64,000 nucleotides of DNA from Streptomyces sp. CC0208 (GCF_003443735.1 NZ_CP031969.1:3410001-3474000), one strand, 5' to 3'. Counted from the stretch's first letter, positions 48,005-57,155 are shown. Notes: generated from the letters alone by a model not told the origin. Program-made: numbers and translations.

Positions 48005-48090
48005 ACGGAACGAAGCGAAACGGAACCGACGTGAATCCGAATGCGGGTGAAAACGAACGGAGTTGAGACGGAACAGGGGTGAAACGGAAC
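48005..48090. repeat. Iterated ACGGAAC motif upstream of the secreted protein
   Basis: ACGGAAC (GTTCCGT on the coding strand of the 47981 gene) occurs at 48005-48011, 48020-48026, 48068-48074 and 48084-48090. Spacings are 15, 48 and 16 bases, all close to multiples of 16. The region is purine-rich on the plus strand and low in GC for this genome. The rest of 47982-48260 shows no gene. Confidence 0.6.
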
Positions 48091-48260
48091 AGAAGCGAAA
48101 GGGAAACGGAGGGGAAGGGTGAAGACTATGGAGAAGCCGATCCTTGCACGGGGTGCCCGAGGTCGCGCAAGTCCCCTGTTACCGATGCGTAGGCATGTCC
48201 GTTTTGCTGGGCGGAGCCGCAGGTCACCGGGTCGACAAATCTCCAGGGGGTGGCTCGGGT

Positions 48261-49652
48261 TCACACCGGGTCCGGTATCGGAAGCGGACGCTTCTCGATG
48301 GCCGCCGCCATCACCTCGGGGAACAGGTCGGGAGTGCAGGCGAAGGCCGGTGCGCCCAGCGCGGCGAGCGCGGCCGCGTGCTCCCGGTCGTAGGCGGGCG
48401 CACCCTCGTCCGACAGCGCGAGCAACGTCACGAACTGCACCCCGGACGCCTTCATCGCCGCGACCCGCTTGAGCATCTCGTGGCGTATGCCGCCCTCGTA
48501 GAGGTCGCTGATCAGCACCATCACCGTCTCCGCCGGCCGGGTGATCTGCGACTGGCAGTACGCCAGCGCCCGGTTGATGTCCGTGCCACCGCCGAGCTGC
48601 GTGCCGAAGAGCACGTCCACCGGATCGTCGAGCTGGTCGGTGAGGTCGACGACCGCCGTGTCGAAGACGACGAGCCGTGTGTCGATCGACCGCATGGACG
48701 CCAGCACCGCCCCGAACACGGACGCGTAGACGACGGACGCCGCCATCGACCCCGACTGGTCGATGCAGAGGACGACCTCCTTCTTCACCGACCGGGAGGC
48801 CCGGCCGTAGCCGACGAGCCGCTCCGGCACGATCGTGCGGTACTCCGGCAGATAGTGCTTGAGGTTGGCCGAGATCGTGCGGTTCCAGTCGATGTCGTGG
48901 TGGCGCGGCCTGTTGATCCGGGCACTGCGGTCGAGGGCACCGGTGAGCGTGGCACGGGTGCGGGTGGCGAGCCGCTTCTCCAGGTCCTCGACGACCTTGC
49001 GCACGACGGCACGTGCCGTCTCCTTCGTCGTCTCCGGCATCGCCTTGTTGAGAGAGAGCAGCGTGCCGACCAGGTGTACGTCGGCCTCGACCGCCTCCAG
49101 CATCTCCGGTTCGAGCAGCAGGGCGGACAGCCCGAGCCGGTCGATGGCGTCCCGCTGCATGACCTGGACGACGGAGGAGGGGAAGTACGTCCGGATGTCC
49201 CCCAGCCACCGCGCCACGGACGGCGCCGAGGCCCCGAGCCCCGCCGAACGCTCCTTCCCCGCCTGCCCCTTCCCGTCTCCCCTCCCGTACAGCGCGGTCA
49301 ACGCCCCGTCCATCGCGGCATCCCGGCCACTGAGCGCGCACCCGGTGCCGTCGGCCGCCTCCCCGCCCAGCACCAGACGCCACCGCCGCAGCCGCTCGTC
49401 GGCGGGGGAGACCGGAGTGGTCGAAGTTCCGGCCTGGCCCGGTGTCGTGGCCGCTTCTGCCGCAGCGTCAGCCGACTGCCCTTCGGCCGGGACGGCACCG
49501 GAGGCGACCGCCTGGACCCGCACCGGGAGCGGAGCCGGGGCCTGCCTCAAGACCTGCGCGGGGATCTTGGCCGCCTCACCCCCGGTGTCCGACCCCTGCC
49601 CGTCGGTCCTCGGCGCCCCCGGTGCCGTCACGTCGTTCGACTCGGTCGTCAT
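48261..49652 (-). CDS. VWA-domain protein (CoxE-like) of the MoxR cluster
   Basis: 463 aa from ATG 49652. A 90-residue variable N-terminus precedes a helical region. The VWA domain (about 290-463) has the MIDAS metal site Asp-Gln-Ser-Gly-Ser (298-302), a Thr in GGGTDIN and an Asp in LISDLYEGG. VWA proteins paired with MoxR ATPases act together as chaperones or remodellers that insert metals or modify client complexes. Last gene of the minus-strand cluster; its start overlaps the 59-codon frame. Confidence 0.88.
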   Translation of the reverse strand: MTTESNDVTAPGAPRTDGQGSDTGGEAAKIPAQVLRQAPAPLPVRVQAVASGAVPAEGQSADAAAEAATTPGQAGTSTTPVSPADERLRRWRLVLGGEAADGTGCALSGRDAAMDGALTALYGRGDGKGQAGKERSAGLGASAPSVARWLGDIRTYFPSSVVQVMQRDAIDRLGLSALLLEPEMLEAVEADVHLVGTLLSLNKAMPETTKETARAVVRKVVEDLEKRLATRTRATLTGALDRSARINRPRHHDIDWNRTISANLKHYLPEYRTIVPERLVGYGRASRSVKKEVVLCIDQSGSMAASVVYASVFGAVLASMRSIDTRLVVFDTAVVDLTDQLDDPVDVLFGTQLGGGTDINRALAYCQSQITRPAETVMVLISDLYEGGIRHEMLKRVAAMKASGVQFVTLLALSDEGAPAYDREHAAALAALGAPAFACTPDLFPEVMAAAIEKRPLPIPDPV

Positions 49653-49828
49653 GCCCCTACCCCCGTCCGGAACCGGTCCCAGAGCGGGACCACGGCCACG
49701 CTCGTCACCGAGCGGCGCTTCGTCCGGGACCCGGTCCTCGTCCCGGGTGCGCCTCCGCGCCCGTCCCGGACAGCGGCGGCTGTCCCGTCGGCCCCGCCCC
49801 TCGGTGTCCGCGATACCTCGGTCGTCAT
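49649..49828 (-). CDS. 59-codon overlapping ORF between the DUF5682 and VWA genes
   Basis: ATG 49828 overlaps the DUF5682 stop (ATGA), and its TGA (49651-49649) overlaps the VWA start (ATGA). The frame fills the 172-base gap exactly. The product starts Met-Thr-Thr-Glu, like the VWA protein, is Arg/Gly-rich, and contains Val-Ala-Val-Val-Pro-Leu-Trp-Asp near the end. It could be a real small partner or a frame kept only for translational coupling. Confidence 0.45.
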   Translation of the reverse strand: MTTEVSRTPRGGADGTAAAVRDGRGGAPGTRTGSRTKRRSVTSVAVVPLWDRFRTGVGA

Positions 49829-52428
49829 CCCGCCACCCCCGCAAGGTCGTTGTCGTCGGCGTGCGCCCGGTCGTCGTCGTGGTCGTCGTCCAGACCGAGC
49901 AGCAACCGCACCACCGGCAGCACCGCGTCGGCCCGGTCACTGTCGAGGCCGGCCCCGAAGCCCGGTATCCCGGAACCAGCTCCCGCCCCGCTTCCCCGCT
50001 GTCCCGGACCCCGCCGGACCAGTTCACCCAGGGTCCGGCGCACTCCCGGCTCGTACGCGGAGAACGTGCGCCGCAGCAGCGGCAGCACATCGGTGAACGC
50101 CTCCGCCGACACCCCAGTCAGCCAGACATCGACCAGCCCGAGCAGCCGCTCGTCGTGCACGAAGAGCATCCCGCCGCCGGATCCGCCCCCTACGAAACCC
50201 TCGATCCACGCGGCCGCGTCCCCCGGCTCCGTCCCCGGCGACAGGACGAGCCCCATGAGCCGTGCCGCCTCGTCCTGCGCCAACTCCCCGTCATCCAGCA
50301 GCAGTCGCACAGCCCGCCCCCGAATGACACCGGGCACGCTGTCCCGCAGGGACAACACCTTGAGCACGGCCTGCCAACGGCCACGAAGGCCACGGTGAGC
50401 CGGAGCAGGCGCATCACCCTCGCGGCCCTGCCCCGAGCCAGAGCCAGAGCCCGAGCCCGAGCCCGAGCCCGAGGAAGCGTCCCCCGGCGCCGCCACCTCG
50501 ACCAGCAGCCCCACCGCCCCGTGCACCGCGTCCACATGGCGCCGCATCTCCTCCGCCGCCTCCGCGTCGAGCGCGGCGCAGGCCGGAGGCAGGCCGACGA
50601 AGACCCGCTCGGCGAGGCCCGCGGCGACCTCCGTCAGGGCGCCGGTGTCGGTGCCGCGCACATCGCCGTAGCGCAGGGACCGGACGAGGGCCGGCAGGGC
50701 CTGGGCGAGATGGCCGACGTCCGCGTCCAGCGCGGCGCGGTCGGCGAGGATCTGCATCACCGTGGGCAGGGCGTCCGGGAGTTCGGCCAGCAGACAGCGC
50801 TCGGCGAGGGCGGTGACGTCCGCGAGCCCGGACGCGGAGACGGCATCCGACTCCGCCTTGGCCGTGGCGGCGGCGAGCACGGTCGTGCCCCACACCCCCG
50901 CCTCGGCGACCCGCACCGACAGCTCCGGCTCCCACCGCAGTCGCCACGTCTCCCGGAACGTGCCCGTGCTCCCCCGCGAGGCCGCCGGCTCACCCCACGC
51001 CACACCCAGGAGCCGCAGCCGGTGCAGCAGCCTGCTGCGCCCCGCGTCGTTCTCCTTGCGCAGGTCCAGCTCCAACTCCCGCTCCAGGGCCTCCGGTGTG
51101 AGCCGCAGCCGCCGCTGGCTGCGGTCGAGGTCCCGCTGCAACGGCACCGCGGGCGCCGCCTGCGGCACCTCCCCCAGGACGTCCCCGACCACCAGCCGGT
51201 CGTGCACCAGCGCCAACGGCACGTCCGAGCCCTCGCACATGACCGCCCGCACCGCGTCGGTCGTCTCGCTCAGGCCGGGCAGGGGGCGGCCACGCATCGC
51301 CGCGAGCGTCTCGGCCAGCCGTACGGCCTCGATGACATGCGCCGAGGACACGATCCGGTCCTCGTCGCGCAGCAGCCCCGCCACCTTGGTCAGCCACCGC
51401 TCGACGGGCCGGTCCGGCGCGCCGAACAGGTGCCCGTACCAGCCGGGCGAGTCGATGCCGGCGCCGTAGCCGCTGCGCCGGGAGAGCCTGCGGTGCGTCC
51501 ACGGCACCCATGTCATGTCCGCCTTGACCTTGGGGAGTCCCTTCAGCAGCGCCTTGTCGGCGGCGACCGTGCTCTTCCGCCGCAGCGCGGGCACGTGCCA
51601 CGCTCCGCACACCACGGCCACGTCGTCCCCGAACTCCCGCTGGGCCGCCCGCACCTGGAGCCGCATGTACGCCTCCCGCACGAGGTCCCGGTCGTGCCCG
51701 CCGGTTCCGTACGTCTCCCGCAGCACCCCCATCGCCTCTTCCAGCACGGTGAACGGCTCGAACACCTCCCCCTGCCCCGCGCTGCGGTGTTCGACGACGT
51801 CCTCCCACCACCGCTCGGGATCGTCGTATCCGGCGGCCTCGGCGAGCACCCCGAGCGGATCGACACGGACGGCGTCGTGAACCGCGAGCCCGTCGCCCGG
51901 AGCGGCGTCCCCGTCGGCGGGCTCCCCCGTCCCGTCCGCGCCCCGACCGTCCGTGCCCCGACCGCCCGGTGCCTCGGGCCCGCTCGTCTCCGGCGCCTCG
52001 GCGGCGGGTTCGTCCGATCGGTCCGCCGGCCCTTCGCCTGCCTCGTCTCTGCCCCACGCCAAGGTGTGCGTGGCCGGCAGGTCGATGAAACGGGCCGGGA
52101 CCTCGTGGTCCAGCGCCCAGCGGATCGCCACCCACTCCGGGGAGAACTCGGCCAACGGCCAGAACGCCGAACGGCCGGGCTCGTCCACGGCATGGGCGAG
52201 GAGCGCCACCGGTGGCCGCATGTCCTCCTCGGCGGCCAGCGGAATCAACGCGTCGGCCTCGGGCGGTCCCTCGATCAGCACGACCCGGGGCCGGGCCGCG
52301 TCCAACGCCGCTCGCACGGCCCGCGCCGACCCGGGCCCGTGATGGCGCACGCCGAGCAGCAACGGCCCCGCACCGGCTGCCCGCCCCCCGTGAACGCCGT
52401 GGCCGGACGCCTCCCCGCTCCCGGACAT
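49825..52428 (-). CDS. DUF5682-family protein of the MoxR cluster
   Basis: 867 aa from ATG 52428, preceded by GGAGGG; GTG 52584 also has a strong site (GGAGGAG) and would add 52 low-complexity residues. The N-terminal domain opens LLLGVRHHGPGSARA (His29-His30) and has VVLIEGPPEADAL (about 49-61). This pattern recalls the TraB/ChaN/erythromycin esterase-like superfamily, so metal-dependent hydrolase activity is possible but unproven. The second half is helical. DUF5682 genes are regularly found with MoxR, VWA, SWIM and DUF5691 genes. Confidence 0.85.
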   Translation of the reverse strand: MSGSGEASGHGVHGGRAAGAGPLLLGVRHHGPGSARAVRAALDAARPRVVLIEGPPEADALIPLAAEEDMRPPVALLAHAVDEPGRSAFWPLAEFSPEWVAIRWALDHEVPARFIDLPATHTLAWGRDEAGEGPADRSDEPAAEAPETSGPEAPGGRGTDGRGADGTGEPADGDAAPGDGLAVHDAVRVDPLGVLAEAAGYDDPERWWEDVVEHRSAGQGEVFEPFTVLEEAMGVLRETYGTGGHDRDLVREAYMRLQVRAAQREFGDDVAVVCGAWHVPALRRKSTVAADKALLKGLPKVKADMTWVPWTHRRLSRRSGYGAGIDSPGWYGHLFGAPDRPVERWLTKVAGLLRDEDRIVSSAHVIEAVRLAETLAAMRGRPLPGLSETTDAVRAVMCEGSDVPLALVHDRLVVGDVLGEVPQAAPAVPLQRDLDRSQRRLRLTPEALERELELDLRKENDAGRSRLLHRLRLLGVAWGEPAASRGSTGTFRETWRLRWEPELSVRVAEAGVWGTTVLAAATAKAESDAVSASGLADVTALAERCLLAELPDALPTVMQILADRAALDADVGHLAQALPALVRSLRYGDVRGTDTGALTEVAAGLAERVFVGLPPACAALDAEAAEEMRRHVDAVHGAVGLLVEVAAPGDASSGSGSGSGSGSGSGQGREGDAPAPAHRGLRGRWQAVLKVLSLRDSVPGVIRGRAVRLLLDDGELAQDEAARLMGLVLSPGTEPGDAAAWIEGFVGGGSGGGMLFVHDERLLGLVDVWLTGVSAEAFTDVLPLLRRTFSAYEPGVRRTLGELVRRGPGQRGSGAGAGSGIPGFGAGLDSDRADAVLPVVRLLLGLDDDHDDDRAHADDNDLAGVAG

Positions 52429-52740
52429 CCCGCCTCCCTCCGTCCACTCGCCCGCCGACCCGTGAGCGTGCCTCTCCTTCTCGCGCCCGGCTCCATCGCC
52501 CCGCACGGCACCCTCGTCGGCCGTCGCCCCGGCGCCGGCCGCCCCCTCGGGCCCGCCGCTCCCGACCTCACCGACCTCCGTCACAGCGTGCTCCTCCCCT
52601 GCGAGGCCACTTGGAGTCGTCCTCGCCGGCCATCCCGGCCCGGTCCCCGTCGCCGTACCGCTCAAGGCGTGTCACAGTCGTCCCCCTTCGCCTCTGCTCT
52701 CCCAGCAGCCCGCCCCGAAGTCGACTCCCCCGGTCGTCGT

Positions 52741-53871
52741 TCACGCGCTGACCTCCCGGCAGGCCCGGTAGAAGTCCTTCCAGCCGTCTCGCTCGCGGAC
52801 GACCGCCTCCAGGTACTCCTGCCAGATGACCCGGTCGGCCGCCGGATCGCGGACGACTGCGCCGAGGATGCCCGCGGCGACGTCTCCGGCCCGCAGGACG
52901 CCGTCGCCGAAGTGGGCGGCGAGGGCGAGACCGCCGGTGACGACGGAGATGGCCTCGGCCGTCGACAGCGTGCCGCTGGGTGACTTGAGCTTCGTACGGC
53001 CGTCGGACGTCACCCCGTCACGCAGCTCGCGGAAGACCGTCACGACACGGCGGATCTCGGCGATGCCGTCGGGCGCGGCCGGCAGGTCGAGGGAGCGGCC
53101 GATCTGGTCGACGCGGCGCGAGACGATGTCGACCTCGGCCTCGACACTCTCCGGCAGCGGCAGCACGACCGTGTTGAAACGGCGGCGCAGGGCGCTGGAG
53201 AGGTCGTTGACCCCGCGGTCGCGGTCGTTGGCCGTGGCGATGAGGTTGAAGCCGCGGACCGCCTGCACCTCCGAGCCCAGCTCCGGTATCGGCAGCGTCT
53301 TCTCGGACAGGATCGTGATCAGCGTGTCCTGCACGTCGGCCGGGATCCGGGTCAGCTCCTCCACCCGCGCCGTCATCCCCTCCGCCATGGCCCGCATCAC
53401 CGGGCTGGGCACGAGGGCGTCGCGGCTCGGGCCGTGGGCGAGCAGTTGCGCGTAGTTCCAGCCGTACCGGATCGCCTCCTCCGGTGTGCCCGCCGTGCCC
53501 TGCACGAGCAGCGTCGAGTCTCCGCTGACCGCAGCGGCCAGATGCTCGGACACCCAGGTCTTCGCGGTACCGGGCACGCCCAGCAGAAGCAGGGCGCGGT
53601 CGGTGGCGAGGGTGGTGACGGCGACCTCGACGAGGCGCCGCGGGCCCACGTACTTCGGGGTGATCACCGTGCCGTCCGGCAGGGTGCCGCCGAGGAGGTA
53701 CGTCGCCACCGCCCACGGCGACAGCTTCCAGCGGGCCGGGCGCGGTCGGTCGTCCTGCGCGGCCAGCGCGGCGAGCTCACCGGCGAAGGCTTCCTCGGCA
53801 TGCGGCCGCAACGCCTCGGCCGGCTCTCCCCGCTTCGGCTCCACGGTCGTCGGTTCAACGGACACAGACAT
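52741..53871 (-). CDS. MoxR-type AAA+ ATPase
   Basis: 376 aa from ATG 53871 with GGAGGGG upstream. Walker A GVPGTAKT is at 98-105. A TPEEAIRYGWNYA segment follows, then the sensor-1 motif NLIATANDRD with the downstream Ser-Ala-Leu-Arg-Arg-Arg-Phe arginine motif. It would drive ATP-dependent remodelling of a client with the VWA protein. First gene of the minus-strand cluster, divergent from the SWIM gene, with a PafBC-type promoter element upstream. 312 bases separate it from the next gene. Confidence 0.92.
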   Translation of the reverse strand: MSVSVEPTTVEPKRGEPAEALRPHAEEAFAGELAALAAQDDRPRPARWKLSPWAVATYLLGGTLPDGTVITPKYVGPRRLVEVAVTTLATDRALLLLGVPGTAKTWVSEHLAAAVSGDSTLLVQGTAGTPEEAIRYGWNYAQLLAHGPSRDALVPSPVMRAMAEGMTARVEELTRIPADVQDTLITILSEKTLPIPELGSEVQAVRGFNLIATANDRDRGVNDLSSALRRRFNTVVLPLPESVEAEVDIVSRRVDQIGRSLDLPAAPDGIAEIRRVVTVFRELRDGVTSDGRTKLKSPSGTLSTAEAISVVTGGLALAAHFGDGVLRAGDVAAGILGAVVRDPAADRVIWQEYLEAVVRERDGWKDFYRACREVSA

Positions 53872-53914
53872 GGCTGAGGCCCCCTCCAGCTCGGCCGGTT
53901 CGGATCTGTCACCA

Positions 53915-53937
53915 ACCGTGCACCACGCCACTGACAA
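53915..53937 (-). promoter_or_regulatory. PafBC/RecA-NDp-like promoter for the MoxR gene
   Basis: On the minus strand, TTGTCAGTG (53937-53929), 8 bases, then CACGGT (53920-53915). The -35-like block matches the mycobacterial consensus TTGTCRGTG-N8-TAnnnT exactly; the -10 has C in place of T at position 1. It is the mirror of the SWIM promoter: CCACTGACAAT (53928-53938) and ATTGTCAGTGG (53997-54007) are perfect 11-base inverted repeats. Confidence 0.6.
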
Positions 53938-53997
53938 TGCGATCCGACCTGCGCAAACGCGCTCACGGGGCCGGAGCGGCGGTCGGTCCGGGGCCGA

Positions 53998-54020
53998 TTG
54001 TCAGTGGGGGGATCTACCTT
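53998..54020 (+). promoter_or_regulatory. PafBC/RecA-NDp-like promoter for the SWIM gene
   Basis: TTGTCAGTG (53998-54006), 8 bases, TACCTT (54015-54020): a full match to TTGTCRGTG-N8-TAnnnT, the RecA-independent DNA-damage promoter described in mycobacteria. ATG 54028 starts 7 bases beyond the -10, so the transcript would be leaderless. Confidence 0.75.
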
Positions 54021-54027
54021 CGATGAC

Positions 54028-55383
54028 ATGACTCAGCAGGGGGTGCGCTGGACGGCGGATCAGGTGCTGGCACTGGCTCCTGACGCCGCTTCACGCAAAG
54101 CGGGCAGCAAACTCGGCGCGGCCGGGCCGTGGTCCGAGGCGGGGAGTTCCGACGAGGGGACGGTGTGGGGGCTGTGCAAGGGCAGTGGCAGCAAGCCGTA
54201 TCAGACGGTCATCGACATCGCGGACGCCGCAGGTCCGGCGTACAAGTGCAGTTGCCCGAGCCGCAAGTTCCCGTGCAAGCACGCGCTCGGGCTGTTGCTG
54301 CTCTGGGCCGGCGGGGAGGGTGCGGTGCCGCGGGGACCGGCGCCGGACTGGGCTGAGCAGTGGATAGCGGGGAGACGGCAGCGGGCGCAGGAGAAGTCGG
54401 CGGCGGGCGCGGCGGGTTCCGCCGCCGGGTCCGGTGATCCGGAGGCGGCGCGGCGCAGGGCGGAGCGCCGGGCCGTGCGGATCACGGCGGGCGCGACGGA
54501 GCTGGAGCAGCGGCTGGCGGATCTGCTGCGCGGTGGTCTGGCGGGGGCGGAGCAGGCGGGGTACGGCATGTGGGAGGAGACGGCCGCGCGCATGGTCGAC
54601 GCCCAGGCGCCGGGACTGGCCGCGCGGGTGCGGGAGTTGGGTTCGATCCCGTCGTCCGGTCCGGGCTGGCCGGTGCGGCTGCTGGAGGAGTGCGCTCTCA
54701 TCCACCTCCTCGACCAGGGCTGGCTGCGCCGCGAGCGGCTGCCGGACGGCCTCGCGTCCACGGTCCGTTCCCGGATCGGCCTGCCCGCCCCGGCGGACGG
54801 CCCCGCGATACGGGACCGCTGGCTGGTCCTCGCCCAGTACGACACGGCGGACGCCCGTCTGACGACCCGCCGGATCTGGCTGCACGGCACGGACTCGGGG
54901 CGCACGGCACTGCTCCTTTCCTACGGCGCGGCCGGCCGCGCCCCCGAACTGGCGCTGCCGGTGGGTCTTGAGCTGGAGGCGGAGGTGTCCCCCTATCCCG
55001 GTACCGGTCAGCTGCGGGCGGCGCTCGGCGAGCAGTTCGCACCGCCCGCGCCCTCGGCGGCCCGCCCGCCGGGGGTGACGACGGAGCAGGCGGCCGCTCG
55101 CTACGGCGAGGCACTGCGCGACGACCCGTGGCTGGACTCCGTCCCCGTGACCTTGGACCGGGTCATCCCGGCCCAGGACGGGGACTCCTGGCAACTGGCC
55201 GACGCGGAGGGCGACTCGGCCCTGCCGCTCACCGCCTCCGCCCGCTCCCGTCCGGGCCTGTGGCGCCTGGTCGCGCTCTCGGGCGGAGCCCCGGTGAAGG
55301 TCTTCGGCGAGTGCGGCCACCGCGGCTTCACTCCGCTGACGGCGTGGCCGGAGGGCGCGGGCGAGGCGGTGCGCCTGTGCTGA
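54028..55383 (+). CDS. SWIM zinc-finger protein of the MoxR cluster
   Basis: 451 aa from ATG 54028. The SWIM motif is Cys74-x-Cys76-x6-Cys83-x-His85 (YKCSCPSRKFPCKHALGL). SWIM domains bind zinc and contact DNA or proteins. Beyond it there is a charged helical linker and a large region without recognised motifs. It is co-directional with DUF5691, 41 bases apart, and divergent from the MoxR gene. Confidence 0.9.
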   Translation: MTQQGVRWTADQVLALAPDAASRKAGSKLGAAGPWSEAGSSDEGTVWGLCKGSGSKPYQTVIDIADAAGPAYKCSCPSRKFPCKHALGLLLLWAGGEGAVPRGPAPDWAEQWIAGRRQRAQEKSAAGAAGSAAGSGDPEAARRRAERRAVRITAGATELEQRLADLLRGGLAGAEQAGYGMWEETAARMVDAQAPGLAARVRELGSIPSSGPGWPVRLLEECALIHLLDQGWLRRERLPDGLASTVRSRIGLPAPADGPAIRDRWLVLAQYDTADARLTTRRIWLHGTDSGRTALLLSYGAAGRAPELALPVGLELEAEVSPYPGTGQLRAALGEQFAPPAPSAARPPGVTTEQAAARYGEALRDDPWLDSVPVTLDRVIPAQDGDSWQLADAEGDSALPLTASARSRPGLWRLVALSGGAPVKVFGECGHRGFTPLTAWPEGAGEAVRLC

Positions 55384-55424
55384 ACGGAACCGACCGAGCA
55401 CCCGGCCGCACGGAAAGGAACCCC

Positions 55425-57065
55425 ATGGACAGGACCTCCGCGAGGGACAAGACCTCCGCGAGGGACAGGACCTCCGCGCCGGACGCCTGGGAGGAGCTCG
55501 TCACCTCGGCCCTGCTCGGCACCGCGCGCCGCACGCCACCCGGCATCGAGCCCGGTCCCGAGGCGCCAGTGGCGTTGCTGGACGCGGCGGCCGTGGAGAC
55601 GGTACGGCGGCGGGCCGGGCTCAGGCCCGCGCGTGCGGTGCAGCGGCCGCAGCCGGCGCCCGAGGAACCGCGCCCTTCCCTGCCCGCGGCGGCGGCCCGC
55701 CGGCTCGCGATGCTGCTCACCGACCGGCCGGGCACGGGGGGTGGCGGCCGCAGGGGCACCGCACCGGATCTGATGGAGCTGCTCCCGCAGTGGCTCGCGG
55801 CGGCGAACACCCACGGTTACGCGGCGCCCCCGCAGCTGCTGCCCGCGCTGCTGGACGCGGCCCGAGGGCGTACGGATCTGCGGCCGGCGGCACTCGCGTT
55901 CGCGGGCTCGCGGGCCACCTGGCTCGCCCGGCTGAACCCGGACTGGCGGTTCGCCCTGCGGGCGACACCCGGTGGCGGCGCCGCGCTGCCGCCGGCGCAG
56001 GACACCGCGGGGATCCGACTGCTGTGGGAGGAGGGCCTGTTCGCTGAGCGGGTGGCGCTCCTGGCGGCGATACGGGCCCGGGAGCCCGCCGCCGCGCGTG
56101 AGCTGCTCGCGACGACCTGGGCGACCGAGCGGGCCGAGGACCGGCTGATGTTCCTCGACTCGCTGCGGACGGGGCTGGGGCCGGACGACGAGCCGTTCCT
56201 GGAGCAGGCGCTGGCCGACCGGAGCCGCAACGTACGGGCCACGGCCGCGGAGTTGCTGTCCGCACTGCCGGATTCGGCGCTGGCGGCACGGATGGCGGTC
56301 AGGGCCGCGGCGTGCGTGGCCGTCGACCGCACGCAGGACACGCCGACGATCGTCGTCGAGGCGCCGCACGAGTGCGACGCGGGCATGGAGCGCGACGGCG
56401 TCGTACCGAAGGCACCCTCGGGGCGGGGGGAACGGTCGTGGTGGTTCGGTCAGTTGGTGGAGGCCGCGCCGCTGGGCGGGTGGCCGGGGCGGCTCGGCGG
56501 ACGGACGCCCGCGGAGATCGTGGCGCTGCCGGTGGCCGACGACTGGCGGAACGAACTGCACGCGGCCTGGTGCCGGGCCGCCGTACGGCAGCGGGACGCC
56601 GGATGGGCGCGGGCGCTGCTCGGGACGCCCGCGGCACCGGAGGCCGGGGGGCCGGGGGCGGTGTCGCTGGCGGAGCGGGCCAAGCTGCTGGGCACGCTGG
56701 GCTCCGCCGAACGGGCCGAGTGGGTCGCCGGGTTCATCGCGACGCACGGGTTGTCCGAGGCGTTCCAGCTGCTGGGGGTGTGCGGGGTGCCGTGGGCCGC
56801 GCCACTCGGGCGGGCGGTGGTCGACGCGCTCAACATCGCCCGGGACGCGGGGAGTTATCCGTGGAGTTTCAGTGGGGTGATGGGGCTGGCGGAGCGGTGT
56901 CTCGATCCGGCCGAGGCGGGGCGGCTGGAGGGGCTGATGGCGGTGCCGGACGAGGGGGAGGACGCGAGTCCCGGGGCGGGGGGTTACTGGGCCGAGGCGT
57001 TCCAGCGGCTGGTGACGACCTTGCGGTTGCGGGCGGCGATGGCGGAGGAGCTGGAGGGCACGTAG
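55425..57065 (+). CDS. DUF5691-family protein of the MoxR cluster
   Basis: 546 aa from ATG 55425 (AAAGGA upstream; GTG 55377 is an in-frame alternative overlapping the SWIM stop). The first 20 residues repeat Asp-Arg/Lys-Thr-Ser-Ala (15-base repeats). The body is alpha-helical and Leu/Ala/Arg-rich, with ALADRSRNVRATAAELL resembling a HEAT-type repeat. It may serve as scaffold for the MoxR-VWA-SWIM proteins; no catalytic motif seen. Confidence 0.85.
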   Translation: MDRTSARDKTSARDRTSAPDAWEELVTSALLGTARRTPPGIEPGPEAPVALLDAAAVETVRRRAGLRPARAVQRPQPAPEEPRPSLPAAAARRLAMLLTDRPGTGGGGRRGTAPDLMELLPQWLAAANTHGYAAPPQLLPALLDAARGRTDLRPAALAFAGSRATWLARLNPDWRFALRATPGGGAALPPAQDTAGIRLLWEEGLFAERVALLAAIRAREPAAARELLATTWATERAEDRLMFLDSLRTGLGPDDEPFLEQALADRSRNVRATAAELLSALPDSALAARMAVRAAACVAVDRTQDTPTIVVEAPHECDAGMERDGVVPKAPSGRGERSWWFGQLVEAAPLGGWPGRLGGRTPAEIVALPVADDWRNELHAAWCRAAVRQRDAGWARALLGTPAAPEAGGPGAVSLAERAKLLGTLGSAERAEWVAGFIATHGLSEAFQLLGVCGVPWAAPLGRAVVDALNIARDAGSYPWSFSGVMGLAERCLDPAEAGRLEGLMAVPDEGEDASPGAGGYWAEAFQRLVTTLRLRAAMAEELEGT

Positions 57066-57155
57066 GGCTTGCCGCGCGGTGAGAGGGCGGGCGGTCCCGC
57101 CGGCTCGGCTGAAAGCCCCCCAGGGATGTGCGGGAACCGCGCGACCGGCCCCCGA

